DNA from: Deltaproteobacteria bacterium
Lineage (GTDB): Bacteria; Myxococcota_A; UBA9160; UBA6930
DNA length: 58,961 nt
Assembly (NCBI GenBank): GCA_019312665.1
Contig: JAFDCZ010000015.1
Location: forward strand, 1 to 58,961
Reading direction: 5' to 3'
Notes under the pieces: model-generated
What the model was told of the DNA's origin: nothing
Seen by the model: only the letters and a program-made list of their open reading frames with translations
The model's database searches: none
Part shown: piece after piece, positions 26,615-34,859 of the stretch
Layout of the letters: every line of letters begins with the position of its first letter
How positions within the stretch are numbered: position 1 is the stretch's first letter
Program-made: the position numbers and the translations under genes

Positions 26615-29187
26615 GCCCGGGCTGGACGCTCACCCGGAACTCCGCACTCTTCGTCTTGTCCGGAGCGGGCGCCCTGATCGTCGAGACCCTCTGGCTTCGA
26701 GATTTCCGCCTGCTGTTGGGCGCGACGGCGCCGGCGGTCTCGGCGACGTTGGTCGCGTTCTTTGCGGGGCAGGCCGCAGGTGCGGCCTGGGGTGGGCGGC
26801 TGGCGGCGCGCTCGAGACGTCCACTTGCCGTATACGGCGGCCTCGAACTAGGCGCGGCGGTTGCCGCTGCAGCGGTTCCGCTCGTGTTGTGGCTGCTGCG
26901 CGGGCTGGTGGACGGTGCGTCCGATGCACTTCGCGACACACCTGCAGCACTGATCGCCTTGCGCTTCGGCGCGGCGTTGGTGGCCGCGGCGCCCGCCGGC
27001 GTCTTCTTCGGTGCAACGCTTCCGCCTCTCGTTTCCAGCTGCGTTGGATCGGGCGTCTCGCTGGGCCGTGCCGGCGCCACACTGCTCTGCGCAAATACAC
27101 TCGGGGCAGCTGCGGGTGCGGCCCTGGCGAGCTTCGTACTACCCGAATTGCTAGGCGTGCACATGGGTTACGGCCTGGGCGTGCTGGCGCTGGCGCTGGC
27201 GGGAGGTATCGGCTGGCGATTGGCTGGCCCGGCCGAGCCTGTCGCATCTTCCAACGCGGTCGAAGCCTTGCCCGCGGCGCCGCCTCGCCAGCCTAAGGCG
27301 AAGCGGGGCCCGGCTGACAACACGGGACTGTCTTCGGGCGCCCTCCTCGCCCTGGCAGGAGGTTCCGGCGTGGCGGTCTTCGCCTGCCAGCCTCTCCTCG
27401 TGCAGGCCTTCGCCCGCGTGCTCAATCAATCGACCTACGCCTTCGGCCTCGTGCTCGTGACCGTGCTGGTGGCGCTTGGCGCCGCCGCAGGCTGCGTCGC
27501 GGTGCTCGCCAGACGTTTCGATGCCCGGGCGCTCCTGGGCTGGGCCGCGGTCGCTGCCACCATCGGCTGGGCCGCGTTCCCGATGGTCTTCGTGGGGATG
27601 ACGGATGACCTGGCCTACTGGGGCAGCGAAGAGCCTTGGCCGGGCTACCTGTGGAGCGCGCTCGGCCTGGCGTTCAGCGCGGCCGGAGTGCCCCTGTTCG
27701 TCTCGGGCCTGCTCTTTCCAGCTGTTCTGTACGCCTCGGAAAAGGCCGCGAGCGGCCCGGCAGCGGCCTCGGCGGCCGCCTCGGTGGCCGCCACGACAAC
27801 CGGGCGACTCCTGGCGATGAACACGGCCGGGGCCGTGCTCGGCGCCGTCCTGGCACCGTACATCCTGCTGCCGGGACTGGGCTTGTGGCTGGCCTTCACC
27901 GCAGTAGCCGTCCTGTATGGAATCGCCGCGGTCGTGATTCCCGCTGCGCCGGGCGAGTCGCGCCTTCTCCGGGATGTCGCCTTGGGCCTGGGCTGGATGC
28001 TGATCCTGTCGCGCGGCAACCCGATCGGCCTTCCCGCCCTGCGCCTCGAAGCGGATGACCACCTGCTCTTCGGCGAAGAGACTCCGGCCGGCCTCGTCGC
28101 CGTGGTGCAACGAGGCGGTGGCCGATTCATTCAGACCGACAACCACTACGCGTTGGGCGGGAGCGCCGATCGTGTGCACCAGGAACGCCAGGGGCATATC
28201 CCGCTGCTTCTCCATCCGGATCCGAAGCGTGCCCTCTTCCTCGGCTCGGCCACTGGCAGTAGCGCCGGCGCTGCGCTCGCCCATCCGGTCGAGACGCTGA
28301 CACTCGTCGAACTGACTCCGGCCGTCGTCCGGGCGGCCGGCTTCTTCACCGATGTGAATCGCGGCGTCTACAAGGCGCCCGTCACCCGGGTGGTGATCGA
28401 CGACGCACGCAGCTTTCTCCGCAGTACGAACCAGCGCTTCGATGTGGTGGTCGCCGACCTCTTCGTGCCGTGGCGCGCGGGAACGGGCTCGCTCTATTCG
28501 GAGGAGCATTTCCGTTCCGCCCGTGAGCATCTGGCCGAGGGCGGGCTGTTCTGCCAATGGCTCCCGCTCTACCAGCTCTCGGAAGCGGAGCTGTCCATCA
28601 TCGCCGCGACCTTTCAGGCCGTGTTCCCGGATGCGCTGGTGTTCCGAGGCGATTTCTTTGGAAGCTTTCCGATCGTGGCGCTGGTCGGCTGGCGCGGTTC
28701 ACCTCCGAACGCAGCGACCGTCGAGGCGCGCGTCAGCGCGTTGGCCCAGGCTGGCGAGAACGACCGCTGGGTCACCCATCCTGTTGCGTTCTGGTCCCTC
28801 TATATAGGCCGGCTTGGTGCGGGAGAATGGGACGCGCCGCGAAACACCGACGATCACCCCCATCTCGAGTTCCTGGCCGCCCGAGGCCACGCCGGGGGGA
28901 AGCGGGGAAAACTTGACCCGATCGTTGGCCCGGCCTGGGTACAGATCGCGAAACAGCTACGCGAAGTCAGCTTGACGCGCCCCACACCCTTCCCGGGCTT
29001 CACGGAGGCCGCCCGCCGCGCCGGAGACGGAGGTCATGCCCTCCAGACCGCAGGCGCTCTCTTCTCGATCGGTCGGCGAGACCCAGCCGCCCAGGCCACC
29101 GCTGTCGCCGCGAGCCTCCTCCCCCCGGAAGTCTTCGCCGAAGCCGAAGCGGACCCGACCGCCGCGGAAGTCTGGCAAATGCGATAG
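26611..29187 (+). CDS. membrane-fused spermidine synthase-like protein
   Basis: This 858-residue protein has an N-terminal polytopic membrane region of about 12 helices (to about 460) in which AGQAAGAAWGG and NTLGAAAGA repeats resemble MFS-like spermidine synthase fusions. A cytoplasmic spermidine-synthase-type Rossmann domain follows (about 480-720), with FLGSATGSSAGAALAH, TLVELTPAVV, DDARSFL and DVVVADLFVPWRAGTGSLYSEEHF. A helical tail completes it. Such proteins are common in bacteria, but most are not proven polyamine synthases. The GTG at 26611 overlaps the kdsB stop, so they are co-translated. Confidence 0.88.
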   Translation: MSPGWTLTRNSALFVLSGAGALIVETLWLRDFRLLLGATAPAVSATLVAFFAGQAAGAAWGGRLAARSRRPLAVYGGLELGAAVAAAAVPLVLWLLRGLVDGASDALRDTPAALIALRFGAALVAAAPAGVFFGATLPPLVSSCVGSGVSLGRAGATLLCANTLGAAAGAALASFVLPELLGVHMGYGLGVLALALAGGIGWRLAGPAEPVASSNAVEALPAAPPRQPKAKRGPADNTGLSSGALLALAGGSGVAVFACQPLLVQAFARVLNQSTYAFGLVLVTVLVALGAAAGCVAVLARRFDARALLGWAAVAATIGWAAFPMVFVGMTDDLAYWGSEEPWPGYLWSALGLAFSAAGVPLFVSGLLFPAVLYASEKAASGPAAASAAASVAATTTGRLLAMNTAGAVLGAVLAPYILLPGLGLWLAFTAVAVLYGIAAVVIPAAPGESRLLRDVALGLGWMLILSRGNPIGLPALRLEADDHLLFGEETPAGLVAVVQRGGGRFIQTDNHYALGGSADRVHQERQGHIPLLLHPDPKRALFLGSATGSSAGAALAHPVETLTLVELTPAVVRAAGFFTDVNRGVYKAPVTRVVIDDARSFLRSTNQRFDVVVADLFVPWRAGTGSLYSEEHFRSAREHLAEGGLFCQWLPLYQLSEAELSIIAATFQAVFPDALVFRGDFFGSFPIVALVGWRGSPPNAATVEARVSALAQAGENDRWVTHPVAFWSLYIGRLGAGEWDAPRNTDDHPHLEFLAARGHAGGKRGKLDPIVGPAWVQIAKQLREVSLTRPTPFPGFTEAARRAGDGGHALQTAGALFSIGRRDPAAQATAVAASLLPPEVFAEAEADPTAAEVWQMR

Positions 29188-29206
29188 AGCGGATGCCCTG
29201 CGGCTT

Positions 29207-29878
29207 CTAGACCTGGGTCCAGACCATGCCTTCGGTGCCGGGCGGCTCGCTGAAGTGCCGCCAGTCGGTGAGCTCGTGGGTAGGGCGCTCTTTGTAGTCC
29301 TTGGGCAGTTCCGAACGCAGCACGAAGAAGGCGTTGGGCGCCCAGCTGTCGGTGTGCACCAGTGCGTAGCCTTTCTCGTCGCCTAGCTTGCGAAGCGCGG
29401 CCAGGCTCGCACCGTGGTAGCAGCTGTCATCCCGCCACACATGATCGGGGTCGTAGGGCATGGTGCGGGCGTCGCTGGGCTGGAAGAAGATGTTGTACTC
29501 GACCACGACCACCCGCGGCGTGAAGCGATCCAACGCCTTCCAGACCCAGTAGTCGTTGCCGTCGATATCGATCGACAACAGGTCGAAGAGCTCGGGCACT
29601 TCGTGTTCGGCGAAGAGATCGTTGATGTTCTCGGCCGTGATGAATGCCCGCTTCACGAGGGGATCCTCATCGGAAACCGCCGCGTCGAGCAGCAGGCCCG
29701 TCCAGCCGTGGTTCAGGCGCAGGTTTGCCGTATTGGAGATGGCCTGGCCGTCCTTCGCACCGAATTCCACGAAGTGGCGCAGGCCCGATCCGATGGACTC
29801 GAAGATGTGCTCGAGCACACCGTCCTCGCCGCATTGGGAATAGACGCGTCTCTCGAAGGGCCGCAGATCGTTTTGCAT
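29207..29878 (-). CDS. FkbM-like methyltransferase domain protein
   Basis: This 223-residue cytoplasmic protein has the motif-I-like VEFGAKDGQAISNTANLRL and a later DLLSIDIDGNDYWVWKAL and VVVVEYNIFFQP, which resemble the FkbM/Methyltransf_21 type of SAM-dependent enzyme and its relatives. The acidic SIDIDGNDYWV motif is typical. The acceptor is unknown; relatives often occur with polysaccharide genes, but no such genes are adjacent. The start is the ATG at 29878; the frame is open 64 codons further, but that part is basic and unlike the family. Confidence 0.72.
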   Translation of the reverse strand: MQNDLRPFERRVYSQCGEDGVLEHIFESIGSGLRHFVEFGAKDGQAISNTANLRLNHGWTGLLLDAAVSDEDPLVKRAFITAENINDLFAEHEVPELFDLLSIDIDGNDYWVWKALDRFTPRVVVVEYNIFFQPSDARTMPYDPDHVWRDDSCYHGASLAALRKLGDEKGYALVHTDSWAPNAFFVLRSELPKDYKERPTHELTDWRHFSEPPGTEGMVWTQV

Positions 29879-29933
29879 GGCCGCGCAGGGTAGCGCTCGA
29901 TCCGAGTCCAGGCGCCATCGGCGCCGGCCCCTT

Positions 29934-30329
29934 CTACTGCAAGGTGTCCTCACAGGAGATGCCGGGCGGGGCGTACAGGACCTGCCCACGGGCACCCAGA
30001 ATGCAGCGCCCTCCCGGGGCACGATCCGACGAAGCAGGGCTGGACCCCGCCGCCGCGCACTGCTTGCCACGCGGCTGAAAGATCAGGCCCTTCGGCCCGT
30101 AGATACAGGCTTTCCCGCGAGGAATCTCCACTTCCGGTACTTCTACCTCGGGAGCGGGTGCGGCCGGAACCGGCGTCGCCGCGGCCGGAGCGGGCTGTGA
30201 TCCCGACTCCGATTCCGGAGCCGAGGTCTCTGGCTTCGGAGGCGCCGAGACCCGGGTGAACGAGCCCTCGCCGAAGCCGGGATGGCCGAGCAGCAGGACC
30301 AGGGCCAGGACGAGATGGGCACGCCACAT
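29934..30329 (-). CDS. secreted small protein with two Cys-Gly repeat motifs
   Basis: This 131-residue protein has a signal peptide (MWRAHLVLALVLLLGHPGFG), a Pro/Ala/Glu linker (about 25-70) and two copies of a motif that reads C-I-x-G-x-x-G-x-[IV], then P-x-G-x-x-C about 7 residues later (ACIYGPKGLIFQPRGKQC and RCILGARGQVLYAPPGISC). Each copy has a Cys pair that could form one disulphide. I do not recognise the family. The start is the ATG at 30329 that creates the signal peptide; the frame is open further upstream. It lies between an FkbM-like and an M20 gene on the same strand. Confidence 0.65.
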   Translation of the reverse strand: MWRAHLVLALVLLLGHPGFGEGSFTRVSAPPKPETSAPESESGSQPAPAAATPVPAAPAPEVEVPEVEIPRGKACIYGPKGLIFQPRGKQCAAAGSSPASSDRAPGGRCILGARGQVLYAPPGISCEDTLQ

Positions 30330-30372
30330 CCCTCGCCCATCGGCAGATGGGGCGAAAAGCTGGAACGAGCCT

Positions 30373-31797
30373 CTAGGGAGCGCCTGCGCTCCTCCGCAGC
30401 AAGGCCTCATAGAAGGAGATGGCCTCCAGATAGACCTCGACAGCCACCCGCTCGCTCACGCCGTGCACCCGCGTCCGGTCCGCCAGGCTCACCCGGAGAG
30501 GCATGAAGCGAAAGCTGTCATCTGCGATGCGCCCGTAGTGCTTGGTATCGGTGCCGCCGACCACGAGGGCCGGTGCCACGACGGCATCCGGAGCGATCTC
30601 TTCGATGGTGGCGCGCAACACGGCGTAGGCATCGGAGTGAAGATCCGCGGTCGGCGAAGGTTCCCGGGCACGGACCACTTCGAGCTCGATGTCGGGCCCG
30701 ACGATCTTGCGCACGCGTTCGATCACGGCGCCGCTCGTATCTCCCGGAATGATCCGGAAGTTCACCATCGCCCACGCTTCTCGGGGCAGGATGTTCTCCT
30801 TCGTGCCCGCACCCGCCATGGTCACCGCAGTGGTCGTGCGCACGAACGCATTCGCCGTCGGATCACTGGAAAGCCGCGAACGTGACATCCACGAGAAGAG
30901 CGGGTTGGTGAGGAACAGGCGCGGCCAGAACGGAAGCTCCGGCCCGAGAGCCCGCAGCATTTCCCCGAACACGCCGCCCGAGCGTTGGGGCATCGGGTTC
31001 TCTTCGAGCGCGGTGATGGCACGCGCCAGCTTGCCGATGGAGCCGCCCGGTGCGGGCATGCTCGAATGCCCGCCGGGCGAACGTGCGGTCATGCGCAGGG
31101 AGAGGTAGCCCTTCTCGGCGATTCCGATCAGCGCGATCGGTCGGGTCACGCCAAGCGCGCCGTCCGCAGCAATGATCATGCCCTCGTCCAGGCTGAACCA
31201 CAGCCGGATTCCCCGCTCCTCCAGCAAGGCCGTGATCGCCGCAGCGCCATGGTCGCCCCCGAGTTCTTCGTCGTGACCGAAGGCCAGGAACACGGTGCGG
31301 CGTGGCACGAAGCCACTGGCCAGCAGGTTCTCCACCGCCTCGAGGGTGGCGAGCACGCCCACCTTGTCGTCGAGCGCACCCCGGCCCCAGACGTGGCCGT
31401 CGACGATCACACCGCTGAACGGCGGCTGTTCCCAGCTTTCCTCGGTGCCCTCCGGGACGGGGACCACATCCAGATGAGAGGTCAGAAGCAACGGCTGCTG
31501 CGCCGGATCACTCCCCTTCCACGTGTACAACAGGCTGTGCTCGGCGACGCGCTCACGCAACAGTTCCGCGTGAACTCGGGGAAAGGTCTCTTCGAGATAG
31601 GCGCGGAGCGCAACGAACGGGGCCGGATCGAATTGGGCCGGGTCCTGAGGGGAAATGGTTCGAAAGCGCAACGCGGCCGCGAGACGCTCTTCCGGCGAAT
31701 TCGCGCCGGCCGGGACACCCGCGAGCAAGATGCCGATCGCGACGGCAGCCACCCCGGCCCGTCTCAACCGCTGATCCTCTTTTCGTAGCCAGCCCAT
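30373..31797 (-). CDS. M20 family metallopeptidase (PM20D1/carboxypeptidase S-like)
   Basis: This 474-residue zinc enzyme has an N-terminal membrane or signal segment (about residues 13-31). Its catalytic core has the M20 metal motifs TSHLDVVPVPE (His108, Asp110), GRGALDDKVG (Asp143), GHDEELGGDHG (Glu177/178) and, near the C-terminus, GGTDTKHY. The dimerisation lid domain is present in the middle. The closest named relatives are Gly-Xaa carboxypeptidase and N-acyl amino acid hydrolase PM20D1. It probably acts in the periplasm. Its ATG at 31797 lies inside the orphaned C-terminal tail of the upstream acyl-CoA synthetase gene, in another frame. Confidence 0.9.
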   Translation of the reverse strand: MGWLRKEDQRLRRAGVAAVAIGILLAGVPAGANSPEERLAAALRFRTISPQDPAQFDPAPFVALRAYLEETFPRVHAELLRERVAEHSLLYTWKGSDPAQQPLLLTSHLDVVPVPEGTEESWEQPPFSGVIVDGHVWGRGALDDKVGVLATLEAVENLLASGFVPRRTVFLAFGHDEELGGDHGAAAITALLEERGIRLWFSLDEGMIIAADGALGVTRPIALIGIAEKGYLSLRMTARSPGGHSSMPAPGGSIGKLARAITALEENPMPQRSGGVFGEMLRALGPELPFWPRLFLTNPLFSWMSRSRLSSDPTANAFVRTTTAVTMAGAGTKENILPREAWAMVNFRIIPGDTSGAVIERVRKIVGPDIELEVVRAREPSPTADLHSDAYAVLRATIEEIAPDAVVAPALVVGGTDTKHYGRIADDSFRFMPLRVSLADRTRVHGVSERVAVEVYLEAISFYEALLRRSAGAP

Positions 31798-31922
31798 TCT
31801 TTTTCCCTCAGTCGGAACTTCTGGACCTTGCCGGTCGAGGTCTTCGGAAGCTCGATGAACTCGATTGCCTTCGGACACTTGAAGTGGGCGAGCCGGTCGC
31901 GACAGTAGTCGATCAACTCCTG
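31764..31922 (-). pseudogene. orphaned C-terminal tail of the acyl-CoA synthetase, after an in-frame TAG
   Basis: Reading on past the TAG at 31923-31925 in the same frame gives a normal synthetase C-terminus: QELIDYCRDRLAHFKCPKA, then IEFIELPKTSTGKVQKFRL, ending at a TGA at 31764-31766. TSTGK contains the conserved catalytic Lys of the family. Frame and sequence are intact, so one base change separates it from the body of the gene. Confidence 0.85.
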
Positions 31923-33389
31923 CTAGGTCAGGTCCTTGCCCGGCTTCAAGGAAACGAAGGCCTTCGGCACCTCGCCCCAACGCTCATGGGGCATCGCAAC
32001 GACCGCGACCTCGAGCACCGACGGGTGGGTCACGACCACGTGCTCGACCTCGATCGTCGAAATGTTCTCGCCGCCGCTGATGATGATGTCCTTCTTCCGA
32101 TCCCGAAGCTCGATGTAGCCATCCTCGTGGACGACACCCAGATCGCCCGAGTGGAACCAGCCGCCGGCGAATGCCGCCTTCGTGGCTTCCTCATCCCGGA
32201 AGTACCCCTTCATGACATTGTTGCCGCGCATGACGACCTCACCCATCGTCTCGCCGTCAGCCGGCACATCCGCCATAGCGTCATCGACGATCCGGAGATG
32301 GGTGGCGTGGTGGTAGGGGACGCCCTGGCGAGCCATCACCCGAGCCTTGCCATCCGGGTCGAGCCCCTCCCAGCTTGCCTGCATCTCGCAGTAGACGTGG
32401 GGACCATAGGTCTCGGTGAGCCCGTAAAGATGGGTGACGCGGATGCCCAACTCTTCCATCCGACGCAGAATCGTCGGCGAGGGCGGTGCGCCGCCGGTAG
32501 CCACCCGAATCGGCGGATCGAAATGCACCCCTTGGGCCTCGGGCGCTTCTGAGAGCATCAGCAAGACGGTCGGTGCGCCGTTGAAATGACTGACCCGCTC
32601 CTGGCGAATCAGCTCGAGGATCTTTGCCGGTTCGATCGCGCGCAGCATGACGTGGGTGCCGCCGGCGCCTGTCACGCCCCACGGAAAACACCAACCATTG
32701 CAATGGAAGAGGGGCAGCGTCCACAGGTAGACCGTATCCCGTCCGAGATCATGCACGATCATTTCGCCGAGCGCGTTCAGGAAAGCGCCGCGGTGCGTGT
32801 ACATGACACCCTTAGGCCGACCGGTGGTGCCACTCGTATAGTTGAGCGAGGTGAGATCCTGTTCGTCGTCGGGCGCCCAGGAGATCGGCAGCACCGGCGC
32901 AGCGTCGACAAACTCCGCGTAGGTCGGACCGTCGAGTGGCGACCCACGGAATCCGGCGACCGGATCCTCGATGTTCACCAGCAACGGATTCTCTGCCAGA
33001 CCGCCGGGTGCATCGGCCACCTGCGGCGCGAGTTCCGTATCGCAGAACACGATCTTCGCCCCGGAGTGGTCGAGGATGTAACCCACTTCCGCGGCGTTGA
33101 GACGGGTATTGATCGCGACCAGCACGGCGCCAACTCGCAGCACGGCGAAGTGGGCAACCAAAAGCTCAGGGATGTTCGGGGCGAGAAAGGCCACCCGGTC
33201 GCCAGGCTGGATTCCTGCGCGCTGGAGAGCCCCGGCGAGGCGACCGACTTCCTCCGCCAGGCGTTGGTAGGTCCAGCGTGTTTCCCCATAGATGAGCGCG
33301 ATCTTGTTGGGGAATACACGCAAGGTGCGCTCGAGCAACGCCACGGGCGTCATCGGATCCAGGTGTACTTCGGAGGGATCTGCGCTCAT
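31923..33389 (-). CDS. acyl-CoA synthetase, truncated by a premature TAG
   Basis: This reading frame gives 488 residues of an AMP-dependent acyl-CoA synthetase of the AlkK/medium-chain type. It has YTSGTTGRPKGVMYTHR (A3), GLTETYGPH (A5) and GWFHSGDLGV plus DRKKDIIISGGENIS (A8). Translation stops at KPGKDLT, where relatives have about 50 more residues including the catalytic Lys. Those residues are present in frame immediately after the TAG. The product as read should therefore be impaired in the adenylation half-reaction unless the stop is read through or is a sequence error. The ATG at 33389 starts a standard N-terminus. Confidence 0.85.
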   Translation of the reverse strand: MSADPSEVHLDPMTPVALLERTLRVFPNKIALIYGETRWTYQRLAEEVGRLAGALQRAGIQPGDRVAFLAPNIPELLVAHFAVLRVGAVLVAINTRLNAAEVGYILDHSGAKIVFCDTELAPQVADAPGGLAENPLLVNIEDPVAGFRGSPLDGPTYAEFVDAAPVLPISWAPDDEQDLTSLNYTSGTTGRPKGVMYTHRGAFLNALGEMIVHDLGRDTVYLWTLPLFHCNGWCFPWGVTGAGGTHVMLRAIEPAKILELIRQERVSHFNGAPTVLLMLSEAPEAQGVHFDPPIRVATGGAPPSPTILRRMEELGIRVTHLYGLTETYGPHVYCEMQASWEGLDPDGKARVMARQGVPYHHATHLRIVDDAMADVPADGETMGEVVMRGNNVMKGYFRDEEATKAAFAGGWFHSGDLGVVHEDGYIELRDRKKDIIISGGENISTIEVEHVVVTHPSVLEVAVVAMPHERWGEVPKAFVSLKPGKDLT

Positions 33390-33591
33390 GGGGCCCGATG
33401 ATACCTGCAGCCCCTGTGACCGCGAGCACAGCCCGCGTCAGGCCCGCATGCCACGCTTTGCCACGTTCGAGGTTTCGCCCGCGCGGCGCCCTCTCCTCGC
33501 TGGTGCCCGGAAGTTCCGGGCCCTTTCCCCGTCCGGGCGGGAAGCGGGGCGTGGCGCGGGCTTCGAATCCCTGATCACGCCAGAGGTCGCG

Positions 33592-33660
33592 AAAAAAGCA
33601 ACCCCCGAGAGCAGGTCCTAGAGGACCCTGATGCGGCTACGGCATCCGCGCTCTCGGGGG
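33592..33660 (-). terminator. branched terminator-like hairpin with a U-tract
   Basis: On the minus strand, an 11-bp perfect stem CCCCCGAGAGC/GCTCTCGGGGG encloses two small hairpins (a GATGC/GCATC stem and a GGTCC/GGACC stem). It is followed by TTGC and six Ts. This would end a transcript coming from the right, ahead of the synthetase gene. Confidence 0.55.
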
Positions 33661-33964
33661 CGGTGGCCTGGGACAACGTCCCAACGGCCGAGAAGAATCA
33701 ATCTTCGGCTCGGGTGGCTAGAACGCCGCCACCTCACTCGCCGTAGGTCTAGATTGGTCCAAGTTTGTACCTCCTTCTCGGCGTTGGTCGTACCCCACGA
33801 GACCCAGTTCTCGCTTCGGTCCCGGATGTCTTGAGAGCGCCGAACCCACCGCCCCGGGTCGCCTCGTCGGCGCAGAAACCTGCCCGGCGAGACTCGGGAA
33901 TGAGTGATATCCCCTGTTCGCCACCCTATCAGACCCCGCTGGGGGTGGCTAGCATCGCGTGCCC
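33661..33964 (-). ncRNA. candidate structured leader or small RNA upstream of the synthetase
   Basis: Read on the minus strand, this stretch holds a mini-ORF of 14 codons (33718-33762; MDQSRPTASEVAAF, TTG start) with a perfect AAGGAGGT six bases upstream. A GGTGGC/GCCACC hairpin covers its stop. Further hairpins follow (TGGGAC/GTCCCA within GGCC/GGCC arms; GAAGA/TCTTC), then the branched terminator. No conserved protein reads through the region. It does not match RNase P, SRP or tmRNA motifs that I know. It may be an attenuator-like leader or an independent small RNA. Both ends are guesses. Confidence 0.4.
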
Positions 33965-34828
33965 ATGAGTCCTGCCCCCGAAACTGCAACGCTGATCGTC
34001 ACTTGTCCGGACCGGAGGGGGATCGTGGCCAGCCTGGCCCAGGTGCTCCACGGCCACGGCGGCAACATCCTCGATGCGGATCAGCATACGGACGTTGGCG
34101 CGGGGCAGTTCTTCCAGCGCATCCGTGTGGATCTGGCGGAGCTCACCTCCGACCGGACGAGTTTCGAAGGAGCCATCGCGGAGGTCGCCGAACGCTTCCA
34201 CATGGAGTGGCACATCACGTGGCCCGGCGACAAGAAGAGGGTGGCGATCTTCGTCTCGCGCTACGACCACTGCCTCTGGGATCTGCTGCTCCGTCACCGG
34301 GCGGGAGAGTTCGATTGTGAGATCGTCGCGGTCATGAGCAACCATCCGGACCTCGAACCGATTTCGACACAATTCGGCGTAGGCCATCATGTATTCCCGA
34401 TCACCAAGGACACGAAGTCGGATCAGGAGCGAAGGGAACGTGAACTTCTCGACGGTCTGGGCGTCGACCTGATCGTGCTTGCCCGATACATGCAGGTGCT
34501 TTCCGGGGAATTCGTGGCGGCGTATCCGAACCGGATCATCAACATCCACCACTCCTTCCTGCCCGCCTTCATGGGCGGCAAGCCCTATCACCAGGCCTTC
34601 GACCGGGGCGTCAAGCTGATCGGTGCCACCGCCCATTATGCAACGACGGATCTCGATGAGGGACCGATCATCGAACAGGCCGTCGTCCGCACGTCGCATC
34701 GGGATTCGGTCAAAGACCTGCTGCGCAAGGGACGCGATGTCGAGCGGATGGTGCTCGCCAAAGCCGTTCGCAACCACCTGGAAGATCGGGTGATCGCCTG
34801 CGCCAACAAGACCGTGGTATTCGAGTGA
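33965..34828 (+). CDS. purU: formyltetrahydrofolate deformylase
   Basis: This 287-residue enzyme hydrolyses 10-formyl-THF to formate and THF, supplying formate to PurT or balancing one-carbon pools. It has an N-terminal ACT domain (about 7-85; LIVTCPDRRGIVASLAQVL) and a C-terminal formyltransferase domain with the catalytic set Asn193 and His195 (NIHHSFLPAF) and Asp231 (ATTDLDEGPII). These are the residues conserved with PurN. The ATG at 33965 is used; an in-frame GTG two codons earlier also exists. The 575-bp region upstream is non-coding and structured. Confidence 0.95.
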   Translation: MSPAPETATLIVTCPDRRGIVASLAQVLHGHGGNILDADQHTDVGAGQFFQRIRVDLAELTSDRTSFEGAIAEVAERFHMEWHITWPGDKKRVAIFVSRYDHCLWDLLLRHRAGEFDCEIVAVMSNHPDLEPISTQFGVGHHVFPITKDTKSDQERRERELLDGLGVDLIVLARYMQVLSGEFVAAYPNRIINIHHSFLPAFMGGKPYHQAFDRGVKLIGATAHYATTDLDEGPIIEQAVVRTSHRDSVKDLLRKGRDVERMVLAKAVRNHLEDRVIACANKTVVFE

Positions 34829-34859
34829 GGAAGAAGATGCATTCCAGGCGGGCGACCTC

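Noticed and set aside
33548-33580. T-arm-like sequence GGGCTTCGAATCCC as part of a tRNA or tmRNA
   Set aside because: No matching acceptor, D arm or anticodon arm could be folded on either strand.
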